Origin: JARKQH01 sp964631605
GTDB lineage: Bacteria; Verrucomicrobiota; Verrucomicrobiia; Limisphaerales; UBA8199
Direction of reading: 5' to 3'
Assembly: GCA_964631605.1 (NCBI GenBank)
Contig: CAZVYG010000136.1
Location: 1 to 7,607, forward strand
DNA: 7,607 bases
The translations under genes were made by a program, and so were the position numbers. The notes beneath the pieces were generated by a model. The model was not told where the DNA came from, made no database searches, and saw only the letters and a list, made by a program, of their open reading frames with translations. Below, in pieces: positions 1 to 7,448 of the stretch (position 1 is the first letter of the stretch; each line of letters begins with the position of its first letter).

Positions 1-2173
1 CCAGGTCGGTGTATTCCTTCAAAACCGCGGCGTCAACAAACTTCCAGTTGGGCAGAACTTGGAAACTTCTAAAGGAGTCTCCATAATACATCTCATCCAT
101 CAATTGACTGTAGGATATCCAGCTACAATAGGCTCTGCCCAGTTCATTCCTCGCAGCGGCGATGTTCCCCGCCTTGTTGTAGGTGGCGCCGCGGATTTTG
201 TGCGCGTAATACCGGCTGAGATAGGCCATTTGCCTGACGTTTTTGATGGCCATGTCCAGATCGAGATTGCCGCCGCCGGCCACCGTGCTGATCAGAGCCA
301 GCGCATTACCGGCATCCGCCTGCATTTCATCGGCGAGCTGATACGAAGACTTCTTTCCGCCACAGGTTCCCGCCGCGGAATTGGCGATGTTACAAAGACT
401 CGATCCGCTGGCAACATCCTGTCCCGCAAAACCGCCGGCATCACCCGGCGCGTCGCCAATGGTTCGGAAACCGGTGCACCTGCCCGGATCACTCCAGCAA
501 CCCTCAGGGTACCAATGAAAATCCAGGCTCCAATTCTTCATCACCAGTTCAGTGACCTTGGGCAGGGAGCGGGAGGCCAGCGTCCAGGCGCCCAAAAGGT
601 TCGAGCTTGCGGATGGCGAAAGCCCATAATGCTGCGCCAACAGGTTCATCAGCACCTCGTCTTTCATGCCCGGATTGTAGGAAAGCCGTCCCCACAAGGT
701 CTCCATAAACCATCTCCGCTCAACCTCAAGCTGCCCATTGAGCGCCTCATTCCTGCAAAAGTACGTCCGAGTCGGATTGTAGCCGTCACTGCCGACATAC
801 ATCCCAACCACGGTGGTGTCTCTGCGCGGGATGCCGTTCATGAAGTCGCGAACAAATTGCGGGTCTCCCCAGTTCAAATAGAAGTAATCATCATTGCGGA
901 GAGTGAGCCAGGTCTTCAGACCAACGGTGTAGCAACTGTTGATTTCGGAAACCGCCCAGCCTGGCGTGGGGGTGGAATACATGTGGGCCATCGCGTATTT
1001 CTGCGACATGTTCAAGGTGGCATTGGTAACCGACTTGAGCGGACCGAAGATGGTGTTACATAGCGTCACCGTGGTTCCGAGATTGCGACGGATCAGGTCA
1101 AACTTTCTCGACGGATTATTGGTTAAATAGTCGTAAACCGCCTTCCCGAGGGCATCCCAGGTCCACTGCGTTTTTTCCTCGGCGGTGCCGCTCATTCCAT
1201 CGCCGCCCGAGATGCCAAACCCATCAAGCTCCGGATATGTCTCCAGAAGCGCCTGCATGCTCTTGTAGTGGTAGTCAATGGTGGAGGGATTGCTCTGATC
1301 CCGGGTCAAAGCGGGATACTGAGTGCTCGCGTAATCCACGTAAACGTTCCAGTTGAAGAAATAGAACCTCATGCCCCGGGAGTGGGCATATCTCATCACT
1401 TCCCTCCAGAACGCGACGCGCTCGTCGTGATTCAGGTTCATGATGGAGCCGTCATATCTTTGAATGTTTGGCAGGCAGGCGTTTGGATAATCGGGAACTC
1501 TTACCAAGGCTGGAAAGGGGTGATGAACCCAAATGGACAAGACGTTGTAGCGGTTGCGGGCCTGTTGATCAATCAAGGTTTTCCAAAACGTCATGTCCCA
1601 AACATGCGGGATGGCTTCCTGGGCTGAATGCGAAGACCACCCGCCGACATAGGTGGGGATTCGTTTGTCCAGCGGCAGGTTCAGTTTCATTCCGCGGTTC
1701 AACAGGAAGGGGGATTCCTGGCTGTTGAAGCTGGCGCTGAGTCCGTGGAACGAAAGATTCTCGGCGATTTGCAAGCCGCCGTACATGGCGCCCACGGCGT
1801 CACCACCGAACGCCCAATAGTTCAGGTAGGCATTGGTGGTGGTGCGCAAGGCGTAGGCTTGCGCTCCCAAACCGGACACCGGGGCGCCACCCTGAGCGGT
1901 GAGATTGGAGAGGGCACCCGTGTCGTCGGCCAGTGCGAGAACGATCTTTCTTCCGGAATCGTTATTCGTCAGGGCAGAGAGATCATGGGTCTGGACGGTG
2001 TGACTTTGCTTTTCCAGGACGGCTTTGATGTCGCCGGCAGCGAAGGCAATCGGTGCGGTGCCGGGGTCGAAGTAAAGCCGGACGGTCTCCGCCGGGGAAA
2101 GCGTGCCAAATCCGAGAATCGCAAAGAGGGTCCACGCGCGCGTGGCTCCGCAGGTGAAGGAGGTGGTTCGCAT
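1..2173 (-). CDS. Exported alpha-glucuronidase-like (GH67-like) glycoside hydrolase, paralogue B, 3' end cut by window
   Basis: Translating the minus strand from the ATG at 2173 gives 724 codons with no stop up to the window edge, so the C-terminus is missing. Residues 1-29 look like a Sec signal (hydrophobic WTLFAILGFGTL, likely cleavage after SPA). Next comes a small alpha/beta domain like the N-terminal domain of alpha-glucuronidases, ending in GAMYGGLQIAENL (128-140). The catalytic-type domain contains NRGMKLNLPLD (159-169), RYNVLSIWVHHPFP (208-221), YFFNWNVY (271-278), GFGISGGDGMSG (318-329), TWLTLRNDD (421-429) and GSDGY (461-465). A helical region near the end has RYYAHKIRGA (654-663). 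It matches the gene at 2206-4443 block by block, so about 30 residues are probably missing. Asp325 sits where the paralogue has Glu326, the residue I align with the GH67 acid. Residues 557-608 form a Gly-rich loop with four cysteines. It starts 32 bases after the paralogue's stop, without a clear Shine-Dalgarno. Family placement rests on remembered motifs; the substrate is unknown. Confidence 0.85.
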   Translation of the reverse strand, partial: MRTTSFTCGATRAWTLFAILGFGTLSPAETVRLYFDPGTAPIAFAAGDIKAVLEKQSHTVQTHDLSALTNNDSGRKIVLALADDTGALSNLTAQGGAPVSGLGAQAYALRTTTNAYLNYWAFGGDAVGAMYGGLQIAENLSFHGLSASFNSQESPFLLNRGMKLNLPLDKRIPTYVGGWSSHSAQEAIPHVWDMTFWKTLIDQQARNRYNVLSIWVHHPFPALVRVPDYPNACLPNIQRYDGSIMNLNHDERVAFWREVMRYAHSRGMRFYFFNWNVYVDYASTQYPALTRDQSNPSTIDYHYKSMQALLETYPELDGFGISGGDGMSGTAEEKTQWTWDALGKAVYDYLTNNPSRKFDLIRRNLGTTVTLCNTIFGPLKSVTNATLNMSQKYAMAHMYSTPTPGWAVSEINSCYTVGLKTWLTLRNDDYFYLNWGDPQFVRDFMNGIPRRDTTVVGMYVGSDGYNPTRTYFCRNEALNGQLEVERRWFMETLWGRLSYNPGMKDEVLMNLLAQHYGLSPSASSNLLGAWTLASRSLPKVTELVMKNWSLDFHWYPEGCWSDPGRCTGFRTIGDAPGDAGGFAGQDVASGSSLCNIANSAAGTCGGKKSSYQLADEMQADAGNALALISTVAGGGNLDLDMAIKNVRQMAYLSRYYAHKIRGATYNKAGNIAAARNELGRAYCSWISYSQLMDEMYYGDSFRSFQVLPNWKFVDAAVLKEYTDL

Positions 2174-2205
2174 GGTGGGTTTCAGTCGTTGTTTCGCTGG
2201 AAGTC

Positions 2206-4443
2206 TCATTGGCGGAAGCCTTTCTCGGACCCGGAACGTCGGCCGTCATCCAGGAGGCTGCCAGGCTTCCAGGCGCGGGCCATTTCGATGTCGGCAGCGA
2301 CCTTTTCCGTCAGCTCAGTCACGTTCACATAGCCAACACGGTTATAGAGGGCCGGCACATAATGGGCATCCCGGATGGCTGCATATTGTTTCCACTGGGC
2401 CAGGGCCGCGCCGAGGTGGCGCAGCGCCGCCTCGTGCTCGAACTCATCGCCGTTCACATCATACAGGGCCAGCGCACACGCCCCGCGAATTTTGGCTGCA
2501 TAGTAGCGGCCCAGCCAGGCCAGCGCTTCGCAGTCGGCGATGGTTTTCCGGAGCTCCGAGTCTTCGCGGGCCGCGTCGCGAAGCGGGTCGAGCGCGGCGA
2601 ACGTTTCCGCCGCCGCGCCGTCCAGAGCATGAGCAATCTCCAGCGGGGTGGTTTCCGCCATGGGTTGGCGGCCGACAAGGCGCGCGCGCCAGTCGCGGAT
2701 GCAGAGCACCTCCGAACCCGGCATGGTGATTCCCTCCATGAAATGGCGCACGGTGTAAAAGCCCTTGCTGCGGCGATGGCTCAAGCAGGCCTCGGGATAC
2801 CACTTAAGGTCAATGTCCCCCCAAAAGAAGCGCGTGGTCAGCGGCATGACCTGCGAGGCGCCCTGAAGCGCGCGGAAGAGGGGAGGCGAGGGGGCCTTGG
2901 GATGGCGGGCGGCAAGCACTTTCTCGAAATGGGAATCCGGCAGTGAGGGATCGTAGGCCAGCCGGCCCCAGAGCATGAACGAATACCATTGCTTCTCCAT
3001 CACCAGCGGGCGCGGGCCAGGGCCGGGATTGCGCTCCAGAAAATCACGCCCCCAGATGTAGCCGTCGGGTCCCATGTAAAAGCCGGCGATGATGTCTGCG
3101 GAGGGGATGTTCAGGAGGTATTCGCGGGCGTAGTCGGGATCGCCGAACCGGAAGGTGTAAATGTCATCATTGCGCACGGTGAGCCAGGTCTTTCGGCCGG
3201 GCGCGAGGTTCTCGAGCAACGGCTGGATGAAGGGCGGCTTTGGAATCGAGTACATGTGCGCCACGGAGTACTTGAAGCTGAAATCGAACGGCCCGGGGTA
3301 ATCCTTGAAGGCGTCGAGGATGTCGCTTTGCGCCGTCCAGTGGAAGCGATGAATCAAGCGAAACTCGCGGTTGGGGTCATCCTTCAAGGCGTCGCGCACG
3401 CCTTCACCGTAGGTGTCCCAAAGCCACTTCTCCTTCATCTTGGAATTCATCTTCTCCGGCATGCCCTCCCCGGCCGTAATCCCCATGCCGGCCAGCAAAG
3501 GATAGGTCTTCACCATCTCGCGCACACTGGCCCGGAAATACTTTTTCGTAATCTCGTTCTCCATGTCGGCCGTGATGCCATGCCTGCCCTCGGCTCCAAA
3601 CGTAAAGACATTCCAGGTGAAAAAATAGACCTGAATTCCCCGGTCGGCCGCGTGCTGCATGACCCAGCGCCAGAACTGGATTTTTTCGTCAATGGTCACG
3701 CGCTTGACCACTTCGTGGTTGGCGAGCATTCCCGGCCGGACCATGTCGCTGCCTGAAAAGCTGAAGGTGTCGTCGAGTTTGAGCCGGGTGCGCCAGACGT
3801 CGTTCAGGGCGACCTCGGGAAACTCCGGCACCTTCACCAGCGAGGGGAAGGGATGGAGGCTCCAAAGCGAAAGCACATTGTAGCGGTGCCGCGCCATCGC
3901 GTCGAGAAACTCCGTCCAAAACTCGCGTTCCCACATCACGGGGATGTTGGCCTGGGCTGCGTCGGAGCAGTCCGTGTAGCTCGGGGTGCGAAGATCCAGC
4001 GGGATATTGAACTTGATGCCGCGCTTTGCGATGTGCGGTTTTTGGTCGGCATCCTTCAACGAATCAAACGTGCCGGTGCGAATCGCCTCCGCAATGTCCA
4101 GCCCGCCATACATCGCGCCACTGGGGTCAGCGCCGCGCACGGTGATGACGCGGCGACCGCCCTCATGCTGCACGCGAATGCGGTAGCTCTGCGCGGCCGC
4201 TTTGCCGTCTTTTTCAACGGTGATGGAAATAAGAGTCGCATTCGCGTCATCGCCCAGCGTTATTCCTTTGGCAGTGGCTTCACGGCGGATTTCGTCGGCA
4301 GCAAACCGCCCCGGTCCGGCAGCAGCCGCGTCGAGGGTGAGCCTGAGGGTTGGCGCGGCGAAGGCCGGGCCAGACAGGGCGAAGGACAGCGCGCCCAGCA
4401 GGACGGCCAGGTTACATCGTCTCAGGTTATTCTTCATTTTCAT
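2206..4443 (-). CDS. Exported alpha-glucuronidase-like (GH67-like) glycoside hydrolase, paralogue A
   Basis: This 745-residue protein is probably exported by Sec. Residues 1-30 have a basic start, the hydrophobic run NLAVLLGALSFALSG and an AFAA cleavage site. There is no lipobox cysteine. Residues 31-120 resemble the N-terminal domain of alpha-glucuronidases, with GAMYGGLDIAEAI at the domain end. The central domain, about 138-550, looks like a (beta/alpha)8 barrel: RGIKFNIPLD (141-150), RYNVLSLW (187-194), YFFTWNVF (273-280), GMGITAGEGMP (319-329), TWLTVRNDD (419-427) and FYMGPDGY (455-462). Glu326 lies in a context like the GH67 'NSEGQPGP' acid motif, which makes it the best candidate for the catalytic acid. 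Asp426, Asp427 and Asp460 are other conserved acids. The C-terminal third is probably helical (RYYAAKIRGA, 646-655). Proteins like this are often named only alpha-glucuronidase-like or hypothetical. The start could be Met1 (4443) or Met3 (4437); neither has a clear Shine-Dalgarno. The gene follows the sulfatase by 39 bases. Confidence 0.85.
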   Translation of the reverse strand: MKMKNNLRRCNLAVLLGALSFALSGPAFAAPTLRLTLDAAAAGPGRFAADEIRREATAKGITLGDDANATLISITVEKDGKAAAQSYRIRVQHEGGRRVITVRGADPSGAMYGGLDIAEAIRTGTFDSLKDADQKPHIAKRGIKFNIPLDLRTPSYTDCSDAAQANIPVMWEREFWTEFLDAMARHRYNVLSLWSLHPFPSLVKVPEFPEVALNDVWRTRLKLDDTFSFSGSDMVRPGMLANHEVVKRVTIDEKIQFWRWVMQHAADRGIQVYFFTWNVFTFGAEGRHGITADMENEITKKYFRASVREMVKTYPLLAGMGITAGEGMPEKMNSKMKEKWLWDTYGEGVRDALKDDPNREFRLIHRFHWTAQSDILDAFKDYPGPFDFSFKYSVAHMYSIPKPPFIQPLLENLAPGRKTWLTVRNDDIYTFRFGDPDYAREYLLNIPSADIIAGFYMGPDGYIWGRDFLERNPGPGPRPLVMEKQWYSFMLWGRLAYDPSLPDSHFEKVLAARHPKAPSPPLFRALQGASQVMPLTTRFFWGDIDLKWYPEACLSHRRSKGFYTVRHFMEGITMPGSEVLCIRDWRARLVGRQPMAETTPLEIAHALDGAAAETFAALDPLRDAAREDSELRKTIADCEALAWLGRYYAAKIRGACALALYDVNGDEFEHEAALRHLGAALAQWKQYAAIRDAHYVPALYNRVGYVNVTELTEKVAADIEMARAWKPGSLLDDGRRSGSEKGFRQ

Positions 4444-4482
4444 GAATGTTTTGAGGACGGCCGGCGGAGCAACGACCCGCTC

Positions 4483-6063
4483 TCAATCGAGCGGTTGTTT
4501 CTCGAAATCGGATTCCTCGACCCAACCCGCTTTCAATTTCTCGCCTTTCAGGTAACGCTCGTGGAAGTTCCGCTGGCCGGCGTTGGCGTAAGGGTATTGC
4601 TCGAAGACCTCGCCCCGGCCAAACATCCGTGGGTCCTCCTGCGCCTTGAGTTCGCCGGTCATCCGCTGCTCCAGTTGGCGCTTGCGATCCGCGAACGCCG
4701 GATCGGCGGCCAGGTTTCTCACACAGTCCGCGTCCCGCTTCAAGTCGTACAGCTCCTCCGCCGGCCGCTTGCCGAAACAGAGCGCCCAGTGCGGATCGGC
4801 CGGGTTCCTGCGGTGAGCGTCAAGGATGAAAGTCTTGGTGGCGCCGCCGTCGCAGTTGAGGTAGCCGGTTTCCGGGTTGCCTGCCGGCCAGCGGGTTGGT
4901 TCGTAGTTCCGGACGTAGAGCAGGTCGCCCTGGATGATGCCGCGAAGGGGGTAGCCCCAATCGTGCGGACGCCCCACGTCGTGGCGTTCTTTCCCGACGA
5001 GAACATGGTCGCGCGCCGCGTTCGCCACGCCCGCCCGCGCCTGGAACAGAAGGTCCGAGAGGCTGCGGCCGGTGGCGTCAGCCATGCCGGTCTGTTCCCA
5101 CCGCAATCCAGCCAGTTCGATGAAGGTGGGCGCCAGATCAATGAAGTTCACGAAATCGTCCACCTTGCGGCCCGACTGCCTCAGGCCGTGCTTCCACATC
5201 ATGGCCAGCGGCACATGGTTGGACGGTTCGTACGCCTGGCCTTTGACCCGCGGGAAGGGCATGCCGTGATCGGAGGTGACGACGACCAGGGTGTTGTCGA
5301 GGAGGCCGCGCTTCTCCAGCTCGGCGAGCATCCGTCCGAGATGTCGGTCGAAATGCTCGACCTCGAAGGCGTAATCGAGCATGTCGTTTCGGACCGTTTC
5401 GTTGTCGGGCCAGTAGCCGGGCACGCGGTCCACGTCGGCGGTGTTCCTGCCCCCCTTCGCGACGCCGGAGCCGTATTCGTAATCGCGATGCGGCTCGAGC
5501 GCTCCATACCAGAAGCACCACGGTTTGTCACCGGGCACGGCGTCCAGGAACTCCGTGAAGTTCGCAGCGTAATCGTTTGGGGCGATCCCCGCGGCGGGGG
5601 GGGTGGCCGTGCGGGTGTTGAACGCCCGGCCGGTCATCTGGCGCGGTTTGCCGGCGGCGTTGGTCGCAATGCCGGGCGCCCAACCTTTGGTCGTGTGCCC
5701 CACGAACCAACCGTGTTCCTCCAACGCTTCCATGAATGTCTTGAACCTGGGCGGGAAGTACGGAACGTGATTCGCCGCCGCCTCGAGCTGCCACGAATTG
5801 CGACCGGTCAAAATGCAGGCGCGGGATGGCGCGCATTTGGCGTTGGGGGTGTAGGCGCGCAAGAAGAGGATGCCCTGATCGGCGACCCGGTCGAACGCCG
5901 GGGTCCTGACCCACTTGCAACCGTAAGCGCCGGCGTGCCCAAAGCTCCAGTCGTCGGCAATGGCGAACAGGATGTTGGGACGCGGTGGCTCGGCGGCCCC
6001 AGCCGTGGGCGGGGACCACGCGAGGGCCCCCAGCAGCAACGACAGTGCCTGGCTCGATTTCAT
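4483..6063 (-). CDS. Exported Cys-type sulfatase, N-sulfoglucosamine sulfohydrolase-like (family S1)
   Basis: This is a type I sulfatase of 526 residues that should hydrolyse sulfate esters or N-sulfate on a glycan outside the cytoplasm. Residues 1-23 form a Sec signal (SSQALSLLLGALAW, cleavage near AGA). The core opens with PNILFAIADDWS, where Asp37 and Asp38 are metal ligands. The signature CAPSRACILTG starts at Cys77 (codon 5833-5835), the residue converted to formylglycine. SDHGMPFPR (264-272) supplies further metal ligands, Asp265 and His266. The stretch from VPGYWPDNETVRNDM to LLDNTLVVVTSDHG resembles human SGSH, so a glycosaminoglycan-like sulfo-sugar is possible, but this does not settle specificity. 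ELYDLKRD (437-444) is the usual late sulfatase motif. An in-frame ATG at 6405 would give 640 residues. I reject it because the extra 114 residues lie inside the oxidoreductase gene and lack family similarity, and because the signal peptide follows Met at 6063. A formylglycine-generating or anSME enzyme must be encoded elsewhere. Confidence 0.95.
   Translation of the reverse strand: MKSSQALSLLLGALAWSPPTAGAAEPPRPNILFAIADDWSFGHAGAYGCKWVRTPAFDRVADQGILFLRAYTPNAKCAPSRACILTGRNSWQLEAAANHVPYFPPRFKTFMEALEEHGWFVGHTTKGWAPGIATNAAGKPRQMTGRAFNTRTATPPAAGIAPNDYAANFTEFLDAVPGDKPWCFWYGALEPHRDYEYGSGVAKGGRNTADVDRVPGYWPDNETVRNDMLDYAFEVEHFDRHLGRMLAELEKRGLLDNTLVVVTSDHGMPFPRVKGQAYEPSNHVPLAMMWKHGLRQSGRKVDDFVNFIDLAPTFIELAGLRWEQTGMADATGRSLSDLLFQARAGVANAARDHVLVGKERHDVGRPHDWGYPLRGIIQGDLLYVRNYEPTRWPAGNPETGYLNCDGGATKTFILDAHRRNPADPHWALCFGKRPAEELYDLKRDADCVRNLAADPAFADRKRQLEQRMTGELKAQEDPRMFGRGEVFEQYPYANAGQRNFHERYLKGEKLKAGWVEESDFEKQPLD
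6060..6063 (-). promoter_or_regulatory. ATGA start/stop overlap coupling oxidoreductase and sulfatase
   Basis: The sulfatase ATG (6063-6061) and the oxidoreductase TGA (6062-6060) share bases as ATGA. The preceding bases (GGTCTATCGG) hold no clear Shine-Dalgarno. Re-initiation by ribosomes finishing the oxidoreductase is therefore the likely way the sulfatase is translated, which would tie the amounts of the two proteins together. The overlap is seen directly; the coupling is inferred. Confidence 0.8.
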
Positions 6064-7403
6064 CCGATAGACCAGGGTTTGCGGTATTCGCGGCCCACCA
6101 GCTTGCCGGCATCGGTGTCGCCGATAATGACCTCGCGCTGGACGTCCCATCGGATTTTGCGCCCCGTGAGCATGGCGATCAAGCCGAGGTGGCCGGGCAC
6201 GGCGGAATGATGCGCCGTCTCCACCGGCGTGATGGTGGGCTTTCGGGACTTCACACAATCCAGAAAGTTGCGCATGTGGCCGGGGGACTCGTAGAGTTTC
6301 ACCTTGCGCAGCTCCTCCGGCAGCGCGGCCATTTCGGTCCAGTCCTCGTTCGAGGCGTTGAAGGCGCCGCGCGTGACATGCACCCAGCCGTCTGTGCCGA
6401 TCCATTTCGTGCCGCCTTTGATGTCGGGATGCCCACCCGCAATGACCATTTCAATGTTGCCCGGGTATTTCAGGTTGAGGCGGTAGCGGGTGCACGTATT
6501 CCACACAGCGTCGCGTGGCGGGAATTCGCCGACCCCCTCGACCTCGCTCGGGCCGCTGTCATCGAAACCCAAACCCCAGTGCGCAATATCCACATGATGC
6601 CCGACCCAGTCGAGCAACTGTCCGCCACCGGTGTTGTAGTTCCAACGCCAGTTTTTGTGCACCTGGCATTCCCGGTAAGGCATCATCTGCGACGGCCCGA
6701 TCCAGGTGTCGTAGTCCAACTCGACGGGGGGCGCGGTGATTTGGTCCTTGTCCTTCGTCTTGGCGAAATCGGTGTGCCCGGAGGGCAGGCCGACCTCCAC
6801 CCGCGTGATCCTGCCAATCAACCCATTGCGGACGATTTCGGCCGCCTTGCGAAAGTTCCGCTCCGAACGCTGCCAGGAGCCCGTCTGCCAGATTCGCTGG
6901 TTCTGCTGCACGGCCCTGACCATCGCCTGCTGCTCCGCAATGGTTCGGGCGAGAGGCTTTTCGCCATAGATATCCTTCTTGTTCCGGGCCGCCTCGACCG
7001 CCGCGAGGCAATGCCAGTGATCCGGCAACGCGATCATCATGGCGTCAATGTCCGGGCGGGCGCACAACTCGCGATAATCGGCATAGGCTTTGCAATCCTC
7101 GTTCTTGTAATGGCCGTTGACCCTCTGCACGGCGTTGGCCAGATGCTTCCGGTCCACGTCACAGACCGCGACGACTTGACAATCCATCTCCCGCAGAAAG
7201 GCGCCCAGGTTCGATCCGCCCTGCCAACCGCAGCCGATCACACCCAGGGTGATGCGATTGGACGGTGCGGGTCGGGCCGCCTGCCCAAACACGGTGGATG
7301 GGATAAGCGTGGGCGCGGCCGCCACCGCGGCAGCGGCGGCGAGAAACTGCCGGCGATTGAAACGATGAGAGGCTTGGTCTGCTTTCATACCTGGTTGGTT
7401 CAT
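6060..7403 (-). CDS. Tat-exported Gfo/Idh/MocA family oxidoreductase
   Basis: This 447-residue protein of the NAD(P)-dependent sugar dehydrogenase superfamily starts with a twin-arginine signal. Asn16-Arg17-Arg18-Gln-Phe-Leu is followed by the Ala-rich stretch AAAAAVAAAPTLIPSTVFG, so the folded, cofactor-loaded enzyme is probably exported. The Rossmann domain begins at ITLGVIGCGWQGG (51-63, GxGxxG-type loop). The second strand ends in VCDVD (80-84), and the acid there suggests preference for NAD over NADP. GEKPLA (147-152) is the family's EKP motif, with Lys149 as the usual catalytic lysine. WVGHHVDIAHW (266-276) carries the conserved His/Asp active-site residues of the C-terminal domain. Start choice is open: Met1 (7403) follows AAAGATAAAAAG, and Met6 (7388) has AGGT close upstream. 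Both keep the Tat signal. The role is probably oxidation of a free sugar or cyclitol. An NAD-dependent glycosidase, as in GH109, is a real alternative because those are also Gfo/Idh-like. The gene lies 45 bases after its upstream neighbour and overlaps the sulfatase. Confidence 0.93.
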   Translation of the reverse strand: MNQPGMKADQASHRFNRRQFLAAAAAVAAAPTLIPSTVFGQAARPAPSNRITLGVIGCGWQGGSNLGAFLREMDCQVVAVCDVDRKHLANAVQRVNGHYKNEDCKAYADYRELCARPDIDAMMIALPDHWHCLAAVEAARNKKDIYGEKPLARTIAEQQAMVRAVQQNQRIWQTGSWQRSERNFRKAAEIVRNGLIGRITRVEVGLPSGHTDFAKTKDKDQITAPPVELDYDTWIGPSQMMPYRECQVHKNWRWNYNTGGGQLLDWVGHHVDIAHWGLGFDDSGPSEVEGVGEFPPRDAVWNTCTRYRLNLKYPGNIEMVIAGGHPDIKGGTKWIGTDGWVHVTRGAFNASNEDWTEMAALPEELRKVKLYESPGHMRNFLDCVKSRKPTITPVETAHHSAVPGHLGLIAMLTGRKIRWDVQREVIIGDTDAGKLVGREYRKPWSIG

Positions 7404-7448
7404 TTGCTTTTTATCTTTGTCGGTGCGCGCGTGCTTCGCGAGCCATTT

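Noticed and set aside
59..2332. Plus-strand open frames at 59-1063, 1268-1627 and 1628-2332
   Set aside because: They are shadows of paralogue B, which is open for 724 codons on the minus strand and matches its neighbour motif by motif. Their translations show no family motifs.
4444..4482. GC-rich palindromic stretch (CGCCGGCCG) between the sulfatase and paralogue A
   Set aside because: It is a short chance palindrome in GC-rich DNA, with no T-run and no clear promoter boxes.
3853..6210. 785-codon open frame on the plus strand
   Set aside because: It lies antisense to the GH67-like gene, the sulfatase and the end of the oxidoreductase, all with clear family motifs. Its translation is low-complexity R/G/V-rich with no recognisable domain, as expected from the mirror frame of GC-rich genes.
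6064..6405. Extended N-terminus of the sulfatase starting at 6405
   Set aside because: The added 114 residues are an Arg/His-rich out-of-frame reading of the oxidoreductase gene. A proper signal peptide and the ATGA overlap support the start at 6063.
7404..7448. Possible hairpin or terminator between the fragment gene and the oxidoreductase (GCTCGCGAAGC, CGCGCG)
   Set aside because: The inverted repeats are only a few bases long and no T-run follows on the coding strand, so this is not convincing as a terminator.
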